A DNA stretch of 64,000 nucleotides from Cryobacterium levicorallinum. Its GTDB lineage: Bacteria; Actinomycetota; Actinomycetes; Actinomycetales; Microbacteriaceae. The notes beneath the pieces are model-generated. The model did not search any database. It was not told the origin of the DNA and saw only the letters and a list, made by a program, of their open reading frames with translations. The stretch lies in assembly GCF_004402405.1 (NCBI RefSeq), contig NZ_SOFE01000006.1, positions 1 through 64,000 of the forward strand. Direction: 5' to 3'. The position numbers and the translations under genes were made by a program. Position 1 is the first letter of the stretch; each line of letters starts with the position of its first letter. Below are positions 53,601 to 61,831 of this stretch, piece by piece.

Positions 53601-56600
53601 GGCGTCGACTGTCGTCGCGAGCAAAGACGTCCATGAGGTGGGCCACGAACTGGCGCTGCAAAATCTCCTCGGCATTTAGATACGTTGCCGGCGGCCGAAC
53701 CTCTCCGTTGATGACTGAGAGTGGGTCCCCGAGCTTGGGAAGGTGCTCCCCGCGTCCACGCACGAATACAAGCGACAAAGAATTTCCGGTTAGGCGACCG
53801 GCGCGACCCACGCGCTGCAGATAGGAGGCGACGGAGCGCGGGAGCGACGAGAGGATGACGGTAGACAGATCCCCGATATCGATACCCATCTCCAGCGTGG
53901 GCGTAGCGACCAACACGTTTGGGGCCTGCGGGTTATCGGCGCTGCTTTTGAACTGGCTTTCGTAGCGAAGGCGAGTTTCATCGTCGAGCAGTCCGGTGTG
54001 TTCGCGGGCGACGACTCGCCGCATGCGTGACGAGCTATAGAGGCTGCGGTAGTAGTTGTCGTCCCGGCTGTGTCGGGCGAGCGTGCCGGGACACCGCACG
54101 AACAGGCAGGGCGCACCTTCGAGCTCGGTAATGACGGTTAGGGATCCGGGGTTCTGAGCGTGACAAATTTCGCACTCCAAGAAGTGGCGTCCCGCCGTGA
54201 GGTCAGCGAGTTGCACTGCCGACACAACGACTGCTTGAGGGGACAGTGAATACACCTGGGCGCCGGAATCCGCATTCCCCACGTTGAGCAGGCTCGCATC
54301 AACGAGACGCTGCATCAGCGCCTTCGCAAAGCGCGCACCCTCGTGAGGCGTGACGTTCAGACATTTACCCGCCCAGCGCGAATACCAGCTCTGGGCAGAT
54401 GTCACCGGGTCGAGATTGCCGGCATACTTTGCCCCGCCGACGGTGCCGCCGATCCGGGCAAAGGCCGGAGCCTTGCGACCCTTCGGGAAGGCTGGCATTC
54501 CTTGAGAGCGTGGCCGGCCACCCCAGACGGGATAACGATCACCGTCGCTCTGGATGTACTTATCCAGCCACGGGTGCTGAATGCCGCCGCTCTCTCGCAG
54601 ATGCTCCAGAACACCCCGAACCCAGGCCGCGAGCTGGGCATCCGTGGGTTTGCTGTGGCCGAGCTCGGTCTGCACCTCAACGGTGTCGAGCAGCGATCGG
54701 GCCACGGTGACAAGCTTTTGGGTACTCCCCACCTCGACTTCGGCAACCACGCTGCCAGTCATCCCGAGGGTGCGACCCACACGCGAACTGAGCCCAAACT
54801 CAAGAAGAGCATCGAAAAGTAGACGACGACTGACACGCGTGCGGGTGCTGGGTTTCGACTGGGACAGCTTCTCGCTCTGCCAGAAGTCGACGAACTCGTC
54901 CCTGTCCGCGTAGTCGGGGGCGATGAGCTGGTACCGCCGTGACTTGTCGTCGCCAGCAAGCCGAATCGTCTCAGCGACGAGCTCATCGAGGTTTAGCCGC
55001 CCTGAACCGACGGCGTCGCGAAATATGGAACGTAGAGAAAGCGCGTGGGAACGACTCTGAACAAACCCGGCGCGGTGCGCGGCGTCCTGAACACTGTCGG
55101 TGAAAACCAACGCCTTCTTCTCAACCTCATCGAGCGTGGCCGAGCCAAACAGATTCGACAGGGTTACAGAGAGCAACGTGGCAATGGCGCTACCCATGAA
55201 TCGGATGCCGTCACTCTGCTGACACGACGGGCAATCGTCGTTGCTGGACTCATCGCCGGCGTCGGGGCCCGTGTGAGTAAGCACTGGGATGATGTAGCCG
55301 TCAATGAAGTCAGCGTCGTCGTCCGCGGGTCGGGCCTGTTCCAAGACACGGTCTTTCGTGTGGAACCAGCGCAACCCCTCAACCTCGGGCACCTTGCCGG
55401 GGACCGTCATCGCTAGGTGCAGAGCTGGGTCAGCTTCCCTTGGCGCGAACAGGAGCGCTCGGAAGCGTTCGCCGTGCTGCAGGTGATTGCGCCGAATATT
55501 CGTGTCGTCCATATCGAGGTTGGAGCCCGTGGGCGCTAATTGAACGCCCCAACCTGATCGACCACAATGGCGGCAGTACACCGCTGGAAAATAGGCGAGG
55601 TAGGGGTCATCGACCCCATCGTCCGTCTGAAAACCGGTCGGCACTCCATCGTCACTCCACCGGTACTGCACGTCAGCGGTCGTGGCACGATCCACTCGGC
55701 TCAGTTCGCGCACCCATAGGTGCACATCCACACTCGCCGCCTCACGCCCTACGACCTTTCGAACATGGCTGAGCATGGCGATGACGTTGTGCAGAAATGC
55801 ATGCCGCACCGCATCGCGCGACGTCTCGGTTTCCGTCGCTCCAAGTGCTCTGGAGAATACGCGCTTGGCCAAGTCCGCCACCGAGATAGATTCGGCCGTC
55901 GCCGCGATGAGACTGCGCAGGAACGGATGACCTTGTGATGCAGCCAACAAGACCTCATCATCGAGGTCACCAGACCCAGCGAAGAGATTGTCCGGATCGA
56001 GATAGAGGTGTTGCAGGACAGTGCGGCAGATAGCGGATGACTCTGCCGCGGGGCCGAGATCGGTGACGGCACTGCTGAGGTCGGCAAGAACGCGCTCGTC
56101 AACGTCGAGCACTTCGATACCGTATGAGAGAAGCGTTGGGCCGGCCTCCGCAGACCAATCCTCAAGGCCAAGTCGCGTTTCGGTGACGACTGAACTTTCA
56201 TCGAATTCATCGCCAAACACGGTCTGAGCGAATCGCAGCATGACTGCTGGGTCGCCTTTGTCGCCAAGCGTGGCGGAAGTTGCCACGGGTGTGATGCGGC
56301 CCAGCGGGCGAGCTCGATCGGCGCTGGAGATTTCACTCGCGTCGTCAGCCCAGTGGCTCTTCAGCGTTAGACCCAGCCGGCGCAGCAACATGGCCACATC
56401 GGTGCCCTGCGCTCCGTCGTAGGTGTGAAACTCGTCGAGAACCACGTACTGAAGGCTCAGGGCGCTCTGCTTCCAAAGTGGAGCGTCTTCGTTGCGGAGC
56501 AGAAGTTGGTCGAGCATCTTGTAGTTGGTGAGCAAAATGTCCGGCGCTGTGTCGCGGATGATGCCACGATCGTTAATCAGCCCCGCCGCGCTCACCTTCG

Positions 56601-57147
56601 TTCGCTTGGTGTCCTGCTGACCCGTGTAGATGGCAGCGGTCACTGCGCCGAGAGCCGCATGAGTCGTGAGAAGCTCGGTGAGACGTTTCGCCTGATCGTT
56701 AGCGAGCGCGTTCATCGGGTAAAGGATCAGCGCTTTCATGCCGGTCACGCCCGCCTTCTTCGCCCGCAGAACGTGGTCGAGGATCGGGTTGAGAAAGGCC
56801 TCCGTCTTGCCGGACCCTGTTCCTGTTGTCACCAAAGTGGGTAACGGGCGGGGCTTCTCGTCGGTCAGATTCGCACTGCTAAGGCGGGCGAATGCCTCGG
56901 CCTGGTGGCCGTAAGGAGGAAACCCCTCGTACCAATCGAGTGCGTCGCGCCAGCCATCGGCGGCTGGTTTGAACGGCAGTCGAAGACGCACGTATGGTCC
57001 CTTGAAGATGCCATTTACGGGATGCGCGAGAAAATCGTCGAGAGCCAATTGCGCGTCGTTGTCGGCGAGGGCAAACGCCGTCGTCAGATAATTGGTGAGG
57101 CCCTCCTGCAGATCACCGGCCTGCAGGGTAGGGAGCAGTTCACTCAT
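50698..57147 (-). CDS. Giant DEAD/DEAH helicase with DUF1998/MZB zinc domain and possible C-terminal nuclease (DrmA-DrmB-like fusion)
   Basis: 2,149 residues. N-terminal motor: TLVTTGTGSGKTEAFLNPIL (Walker A, 107-116) and QYVVLDEFHTYDGAQGTDVA (DEFH, 238-241). The second RecA half has VLVATPTLEMGIDIGDLSTV and YLQRVGRAGRLTGN (motif VI, about 1112). In between is a long insertion with cysteine pairs (VYCRHCGRSGWG, DDCPSCQQSDG). The DUF1998 part has CPECGFGQDTQ, VEVCPRCNSK and the MZB cluster CPCRDEPRLACHKCLLPFAT (about 1684). A tail segment IAIFTDGWTFHASANHNRLA then DDATKREGLRDAGYHVMAIT (about 1820) resembles DUF559/Vsr-like nuclease strands. It overlaps the methylase stop by 4 bp. In DISARM the helicase (DrmA) and DUF1998 protein (DrmB) are separate. 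Confidence 0.85.
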   Translation of the reverse strand: MSELLPTLQAGDLQEGLTNYLTTAFALADNDAQLALDDFLAHPVNGIFKGPYVRLRLPFKPAADGWRDALDWYEGFPPYGHQAEAFARLSSANLTDEKPRPLPTLVTTGTGSGKTEAFLNPILDHVLRAKKAGVTGMKALILYPMNALANDQAKRLTELLTTHAALGAVTAAIYTGQQDTKRTKVSAAGLINDRGIIRDTAPDILLTNYKMLDQLLLRNEDAPLWKQSALSLQYVVLDEFHTYDGAQGTDVAMLLRRLGLTLKSHWADDASEISSADRARPLGRITPVATSATLGDKGDPAVMLRFAQTVFGDEFDESSVVTETRLGLEDWSAEAGPTLLSYGIEVLDVDERVLADLSSAVTDLGPAAESSAICRTVLQHLYLDPDNLFAGSGDLDDEVLLAASQGHPFLRSLIAATAESISVADLAKRVFSRALGATETETSRDAVRHAFLHNVIAMLSHVRKVVGREAASVDVHLWVRELSRVDRATTADVQYRWSDDGVPTGFQTDDGVDDPYLAYFPAVYCRHCGRSGWGVQLAPTGSNLDMDDTNIRRNHLQHGERFRALLFAPREADPALHLAMTVPGKVPEVEGLRWFHTKDRVLEQARPADDDADFIDGYIIPVLTHTGPDAGDESSNDDCPSCQQSDGIRFMGSAIATLLSVTLSNLFGSATLDEVEKKALVFTDSVQDAAHRAGFVQSRSHALSLRSIFRDAVGSGRLNLDELVAETIRLAGDDKSRRYQLIAPDYADRDEFVDFWQSEKLSQSKPSTRTRVSRRLLFDALLEFGLSSRVGRTLGMTGSVVAEVEVGSTQKLVTVARSLLDTVEVQTELGHSKPTDAQLAAWVRGVLEHLRESGGIQHPWLDKYIQSDGDRYPVWGGRPRSQGMPAFPKGRKAPAFARIGGTVGGAKYAGNLDPVTSAQSWYSRWAGKCLNVTPHEGARFAKALMQRLVDASLLNVGNADSGAQVYSLSPQAVVVSAVQLADLTAGRHFLECEICHAQNPGSLTVITELEGAPCLFVRCPGTLARHSRDDNYYRSLYSSSRMRRVVAREHTGLLDDETRLRYESQFKSSADNPQAPNVLVATPTLEMGIDIGDLSTVILSSLPRSVASYLQRVGRAGRLTGNSLSLVFVRGRGEHLPKLGDPLSVINGEVRPPATYLNAEEILQRQFVAHLMDVFARDDSRRHPRKAQAAIGSAARDTFLGDLIAFSEADAQGHLDRFLGTFDGLAMTAVSALTSWVIPGDDHGTSGLAAHLFDASHRWAKTVEELEFRRTAIQAVLPELKLKAESPAATDDEKRAERSARATLKLTGGQLFDLRGVHWISVLEEYGILPNYTLLDDSVSLDVSLSWFDPDTGGYESDAIAYKRGASVALSELAPGATFYAQGLEVLIDAVDLGANAAEVRPWVFCPECGFGQDTQTTGEIVAVEVCPRCNSKSIADMTQHIDVVEIKRVSAEVRRDESSINDSREERKRENFNIVVAADVNPAFVTDQWFLDGYDFGVKYLHKVDIKWLNMGRSGGFGATRMVAGEERTAPLFRVCGHCGKLDTAAKSNRPEEHRAWCRYRKSDKENPREIALSHTLTTQGALIRLPAAMTLGDKFAGPSLTAALLLGLREQLGGAPDHIQIAQVVDPTTDSDGVNHDALLIHDVVPGGTGYLAEFADPQRVWEIIHSAWQKVRTCPCRDEPRLACHKCLLPFATPWQIDSVSRATAERYLFQLLSSGTTAEAPIDVVPLFDDWAVSKVDTSVPSDESLLEQLFRVKFIERLTAAGATVKEIPGPTGNRVRFTMPTTHQTWTLVPQEQLANCKPDFVLTTQDVNVPRIAIFTDGWTFHASANHNRLADDATKREGLRDAGYHVMAITWEDLEPTAGASMVPSWIDAGTSARVMTKFSLRPAVLNLISLDPVSQLIEWVHNPQPDEWARLADALPWLLASSSTSVVFDEHTSAAQRAAIDLTTPAQEAAATSGNPAWLHRDGFLSVVCRIMDPSLGMNSGVEMGIILDNRGSALAKEDNGGWRAWLRLANLTGLRTAPTTIRALTQVDVGAKAVPAATSPRLGATDFTSEWTAAITLAYSPLEQEFVRSLAATPGIPVPQVGFETGDGIPVPVAWIDQRIAADVNLSDEDRADLTLSGWLVIEASIDAVQHALAQVGAK

Positions 57148-60100
57148 GAGCGCCGCCTTGCGAGGATCTTTTCGAAGTGTTCATAGGCCCGACGCATGTC
57201 CGCTTCTCGATCTAAATGCAAGAAAGGAAGTTCGTAGGTGTAGACATTCTTAGATTCGTTTAAGAGTGTAAAATCTTCAATCGCGAGCTGCTCGCTGTGA
57301 CTGCGGTATTTGCTCGCCAAGATTTTCGGGACCATTCGACCATTTCGGTCATACATATTCACCGACTGGTCATACTTCACCTGTACTGGAAATTGGGTTC
57401 TGTACACGGCGCACAATTCATCAATTGTGATTTTCAGCTTCAAAGCCACAATGACGTCAATCTCAATCAGGGCTAAACGACGTTCTTCGGCAATCCGCAG
57501 GGGCACGGTCTCGTCCCAGGTACGCGGGATGCATCCCAAAGCTGATGATGGAGACCCGAGAACGTTGTAGGTCCAAGTGTCCGAAAGAAATTCGTCACAG
57601 AAAGTTTCTGCGTATAACTCGCTGTAGGCATCGGTCATACAATTGAGCCGCAGAGTGCGCAGCAGTAAGTAATTGTCCAAGGGGTGACTGCTGAAGTGCG
57701 GAAGGCGATTCACAACTTGGCGGCTAATCGTGGCGGGCTGGCTCGCTCGGACCCAAAAATCAGAAAGCAAACTCGAGAGTGTCGCGGCTACGAGAACCGT
57801 TTCTATTGAGCCAGCGGTCGACGCAGCGGAAACGACAGCATTAATATGCGCCGAACCAGGTGGAATAATCGCCGATATTAGCGTCCTTTGATTTTTCGTG
57901 TTCACCATATTTCGCCAAGCAACGCGATATGTGGCTCGTGCAGGGGTCTTGTCCTGACCCCAGTGAGTATAGGAAGCGTCGTACCTAGTCGTTTCGCCCG
58001 ATGCGCGATAGGCGGTCACTGGAATTGATTTGGTGCCGAGGGCCTCCAGGTCTGTGGACGACCAATCTTGGTTGTGCCGCGTCCCTTCGTTCGGCGTCTT
58101 GTATCTGGGGGAACCCACGAATATGTGCGGCCCTTGAAGGATGACTTGACTCCAAGATGAGGCAGCGCCCCATTTTTTTACGAAAAGGCCTCTGTCAAAA
58201 TCAGTTTTCTCGTTCCACCCCTGCGAGAATTCGAGGTTCGCAGCGCCAATCCGTTTCGAAGAAGACGCCATTTTTGCTAAAACGTTTGAGATAGAGCGAT
58301 TGACGGTGAAAAGCATCCGTGTCTGCAGAGCAGGGACTCCACTGCTTTCCAAGACTGCGTGCCAAGTGGCCAGAACGGCGCGGTCTACCTCAACGATTCG
58401 TGCCCGATGCGATCGCAGATCCCACTTACCAGCAGGGGTCTTGAGTCCTGGTTCTTGACCCGATCCATCATGCTGCAGCGAACCGGAGACCGTCGAAGGG
58501 TGACAAAGGCTCGAAGCCGTCAAGAAAAAGGGATCGGATTTTATTCGTCCGTAAATGTGCACGCCGAATGAGATCTGGTCGTGTATCTCAAATAGGAGGA
58601 GCGAGTTGAAGAATTGCCAGTGACGCCTAAGCCTGCTGTAGGTGACCGAGCGAAGAAACCCGGCCTTTTCCTCCGTTAAGTGCGTCTCAGGATGAAGTAG
58701 GCCAACAATTCCGTTCGGCGAAAGGTTGCGCCAGGTCTGCTCCATGAAACAGCGGTAAAGGTCCGGGCGGAGTTTTGTCAGCGTTGGAAATCTTGAAGGA
58801 TGCGAAACAGATTCGCGAGTTCCGGCCATCACGGTCAGGTCGGCCAAGATTGACTCACGGGCACCGACTCGGGCGATCGTTTCATCTCGTCGGCTTTTAT
58901 ACACATCTGGATCTGGTTTCGTAGTGAGTGCCCACCAGGCGTCAAATTCTGCAAGCGAAGCGGTCTCGTCCCAATCTGGCCGAACCCATGGCGGGTTGCC
59001 GACTTGCAGATCAAATCCGCCCGCTGCGAAGACTGCAGCAAAATCAAGTTCCCAATGAAAAAAGCCCTGACGATCAGCCAGTTTCTCGCATACGGTCAGC
59101 CAAGGGTTTGCAGCGATGACAGTGGAGCTGGAAATGACACCCGCAAAGGCAAGGTCGAACTCTTCAGCTTCGTTGAGTTCACCCCACGACGATCCACCGC
59201 CCAGTGCGACAGCGCCATGTGCGGTGCTGGTCAGCTTCTGCTCTTCCTGCCGACCGAGCAAGCCCTGACAGGCGTGAATCCATTGATCAAGCGTGGGCGG
59301 TTGAACGCCACCGATTTCCTCGTCGGTGAGCGGCCAAAACCATAGCGCGTTCCACGCATCCATAACACGGCGCAGTCGGCGGTAAGCCCCATCAGCATCC
59401 GTAAGCGCAGCTTCAATTTGGTCTCGCCGTACGGTGCCACCTCGGGGTGCTGGAGGCGCACCCCAGATTCCTACGTCGCGGCGGATTTCCTGCTCGGCGA
59501 CCTGGAGTCGCCTCAGAGAAAATTGCCAAAGGACTTCAACACGTTGAGAGAGCTCGAGGAGTAACTTCACCTGAGTCTTGTTCGGCTTCGATCGAATCCC
59601 GGCCCGCCAGGTCTTGAGCCTAGCCTGTGCGTCGCCCGCGAGTCGCGAAGCGTCCTTCGTGTCGACGACCGCGCCCCATCCGGTCGACGGTAAAAGGAAG
59701 TGATGAATCTTTCCCGAGGTCGCCCGAGCGGTGACGCCGTCGCGGAGGTTTTCGGCGAGTTCAGTAAGCGGAACATCCGTTGGAGTGGCCGTCAACCACG
59801 ATTTGTCGTTCAGCTGCGCCGTGGAGTAGACCGCGCGGCGAGATCCGATCAAGGAGTTGCCCCGGCGCAGGTGCAGGCCGAACCATGGGGCGTTGAGGCC
59901 CTTGAGCATGGTGTCGAGCCAGAGCGAAATCTCAGCGAGCTCGACAGCCGTGGCGTTGAGGTCGACGCCGTAGACCTGGTGCAGCGCAAGGTATGCCTTG
60001 ACCTCTTGCAGTCGGCGCGGGTACTCATCTGCGTCAATTCGTTCGCCGAGTTCGTCTTGCTTGCGCTTGAGATACTCGGCGGCGAGCTGACGCACGGCTT

Positions 60101-61829
60101 CGATGGCGAACGCACCAGAGCCGAGGGCTGGCTCGCACATAGTGAGGGTCAAGATCTCATCTGCCGCCGTGACGGTGTCGTTCTGGTCGAGAAGTTCTTC
60201 GAGCGCCTGGGACACGACGAAGCGGGTCAGTACCTCGGGTGTGTAGTAGGACGCCGACTGTTGGCGTTCGCGGCCAGCGAGGCGAAACACGAAGGTGCCC
60301 TTCGAGTGCAGCACCGGCGTGGATTCGTCGGTGTCGGCGTTCTTCGTGGTGACGAAGTCCTTCTTTGCAATGGAGCCGGAGCGGTCGACCGGCACTACCC
60401 ACGAGCCCTTACTGGCGTCGCCGTCTTTGGCCACCTCGTACATGTCAGATTCGGCAAAGAAGCCGGTGTACGACATGAGTCCTTCGTAGACGGCGCCAAG
60501 CTGGTTGATGCCCAGTTCGGAATAGGAGATGAACCCGCGATCGCGCCCCTTCACTTCTTTGCTCAGCAGAAGGTGGCGGAGCACGTTTTGTACGGCTTCG
60601 TTGCCAAGTCCAACCTCGTTGATGTACGTCGTCGCTTTAGGCAAGAACAGGTCGGCCTTGAGGCTATCGAAGTGGAGGCCTGGGACATCCGTTGAGGCAA
60701 GGGCGCTGTCGGTCGTAGCGTCGCTACCGTGCGAGTCGGAGGCGGGCATGTGGCCCTCGTCGACAAAGTGGAAGAGTCGCGCCAATGACTGGTACAGGTG
60801 AGTACCCGACCGAGCCTGGGTGCTGGCGAGTTCGACGAGGGTGAGTTCACGTAGCCGATCGAGGCCATAGCCCTTCTCGTAGTCGCCGGCGCCGACCGGC
60901 AGCACCCCGAGTTCCGGTGACGCCTCGGCGAATAGCAGAAAGAGAATTCGGTACAGAAAACGCAGGGATTGCTTGGCGAGTACCTGACCGTCGATGTCGT
61001 CAAGCGGCAGGCCTTGTGCAACCCGGCGCACGAGAACGTCGTTGGCGATGAGCTCGATGGACAGGCGGATGCCTTCACGCAGGTCCTGGGAGACGCCCAC
61101 GGTGTGCTTGACCGATTGTTCGAAGATGGTCGTCCACCAGAGCACGCCATCTGCGCCGGGAACCACAGACTCGGCTCCGAGCATGGCGAGTGCTCGGTCA
61201 ATTTCGCCGCCCTTCTTGTCGTCTTTCCGCTCGCATACCAGCTGCAAGTCGATCGCGGCGTAGCGGCCCTCGGCCCAGCGTTCGCGCTCGGCCAGTAGCG
61301 CCCAGCGCCCCGCCAGGATCACGATGAGCTTGGGGCTACCTTCTTGAAGAAACAGTGCCGACAGCGTGCGTGCGGCGGATGTGAGTGTTGTCTTGTCGTC
61401 GAGATGGAATGGTACGAGAAGGCTGTCAGCATCCTTTTGGAGCAGGTCGTCGATGGTGTCGACGGGTTTTGCTTCGATCAGAAACAGTCCGGCGCCTTCG
61501 GTTGCCCAGGCATCTCGGATAGCGAGTACCGGCCCTGTGCGGTCGACGGAGGAGGTGCCGCCTTCGTATCCGAGTACGCGGCGCAGGGTCGTGTAGATGC
61601 CAGTGACAGCGGTCGGGCTCTCAGCCAAGTTGGCCATCGCTGTCTCGAGGGTGCCTCGTGCCTCGAGAAAGCGGCTGCGCACCGTGGCGTGACCTTCTGC
61701 TTTGGCTTCGTCCCAGGTCTTGCGGAGTTTTACCGCTTCTGATTGAAACGACTCGCTCTTGGCATCCGTTGTGAAGTAGTGCTCGCTGATCCAGTCTTCA
61801 CCGATGATGATTGCATCTGAGGTGGCCAT
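57144..61829 (-). CDS. N6-adenine DNA methylase, Eco57I/PglX/DrmMI-like, with possible N-terminal nuclease domain
   Basis: 1,561 residues. Motif I TMCEPALGSGAFAIEAVRQL (about 565-580) and motif IV LQVGNPPWVRPDWD (NPPW, about 945) define an N6-adenine methylase of the Eco57I/PglX group. Residues 1-250 include GAGLFLIEAKPVDTIDDL (about 112-130) with an E-x-K element of PD-(D/E)xK type, suggesting a fused nuclease or its relic. A helical linker, including QSASYYTPEVLTRFVVSQAL just before motif I, is typical of restriction-modification fusions. The C-terminal 600 residues should be the target-recognition domain and are notably AT-richer. It starts 2 bp after the SNF2 gene and overlaps the next start, so it is coupled to both. 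Confidence 0.88.
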   Translation of the reverse strand: MATSDAIIIGEDWISEHYFTTDAKSESFQSEAVKLRKTWDEAKAEGHATVRSRFLEARGTLETAMANLAESPTAVTGIYTTLRRVLGYEGGTSSVDRTGPVLAIRDAWATEGAGLFLIEAKPVDTIDDLLQKDADSLLVPFHLDDKTTLTSAARTLSALFLQEGSPKLIVILAGRWALLAERERWAEGRYAAIDLQLVCERKDDKKGGEIDRALAMLGAESVVPGADGVLWWTTIFEQSVKHTVGVSQDLREGIRLSIELIANDVLVRRVAQGLPLDDIDGQVLAKQSLRFLYRILFLLFAEASPELGVLPVGAGDYEKGYGLDRLRELTLVELASTQARSGTHLYQSLARLFHFVDEGHMPASDSHGSDATTDSALASTDVPGLHFDSLKADLFLPKATTYINEVGLGNEAVQNVLRHLLLSKEVKGRDRGFISYSELGINQLGAVYEGLMSYTGFFAESDMYEVAKDGDASKGSWVVPVDRSGSIAKKDFVTTKNADTDESTPVLHSKGTFVFRLAGRERQQSASYYTPEVLTRFVVSQALEELLDQNDTVTAADEILTLTMCEPALGSGAFAIEAVRQLAAEYLKRKQDELGERIDADEYPRRLQEVKAYLALHQVYGVDLNATAVELAEISLWLDTMLKGLNAPWFGLHLRRGNSLIGSRRAVYSTAQLNDKSWLTATPTDVPLTELAENLRDGVTARATSGKIHHFLLPSTGWGAVVDTKDASRLAGDAQARLKTWRAGIRSKPNKTQVKLLLELSQRVEVLWQFSLRRLQVAEQEIRRDVGIWGAPPAPRGGTVRRDQIEAALTDADGAYRRLRRVMDAWNALWFWPLTDEEIGGVQPPTLDQWIHACQGLLGRQEEQKLTSTAHGAVALGGGSSWGELNEAEEFDLAFAGVISSSTVIAANPWLTVCEKLADRQGFFHWELDFAAVFAAGGFDLQVGNPPWVRPDWDETASLAEFDAWWALTTKPDPDVYKSRRDETIARVGARESILADLTVMAGTRESVSHPSRFPTLTKLRPDLYRCFMEQTWRNLSPNGIVGLLHPETHLTEEKAGFLRSVTYSRLRRHWQFFNSLLLFEIHDQISFGVHIYGRIKSDPFFLTASSLCHPSTVSGSLQHDGSGQEPGLKTPAGKWDLRSHRARIVEVDRAVLATWHAVLESSGVPALQTRMLFTVNRSISNVLAKMASSSKRIGAANLEFSQGWNEKTDFDRGLFVKKWGAASSWSQVILQGPHIFVGSPRYKTPNEGTRHNQDWSSTDLEALGTKSIPVTAYRASGETTRYDASYTHWGQDKTPARATYRVAWRNMVNTKNQRTLISAIIPPGSAHINAVVSAASTAGSIETVLVAATLSSLLSDFWVRASQPATISRQVVNRLPHFSSHPLDNYLLLRTLRLNCMTDAYSELYAETFCDEFLSDTWTYNVLGSPSSALGCIPRTWDETVPLRIAEERRLALIEIDVIVALKLKITIDELCAVYRTQFPVQVKYDQSVNMYDRNGRMVPKILASKYRSHSEQLAIEDFTLLNESKNVYTYELPFLHLDREADMRRAYEHFEKILARRRS

Positions 61830-61831
61830 GA

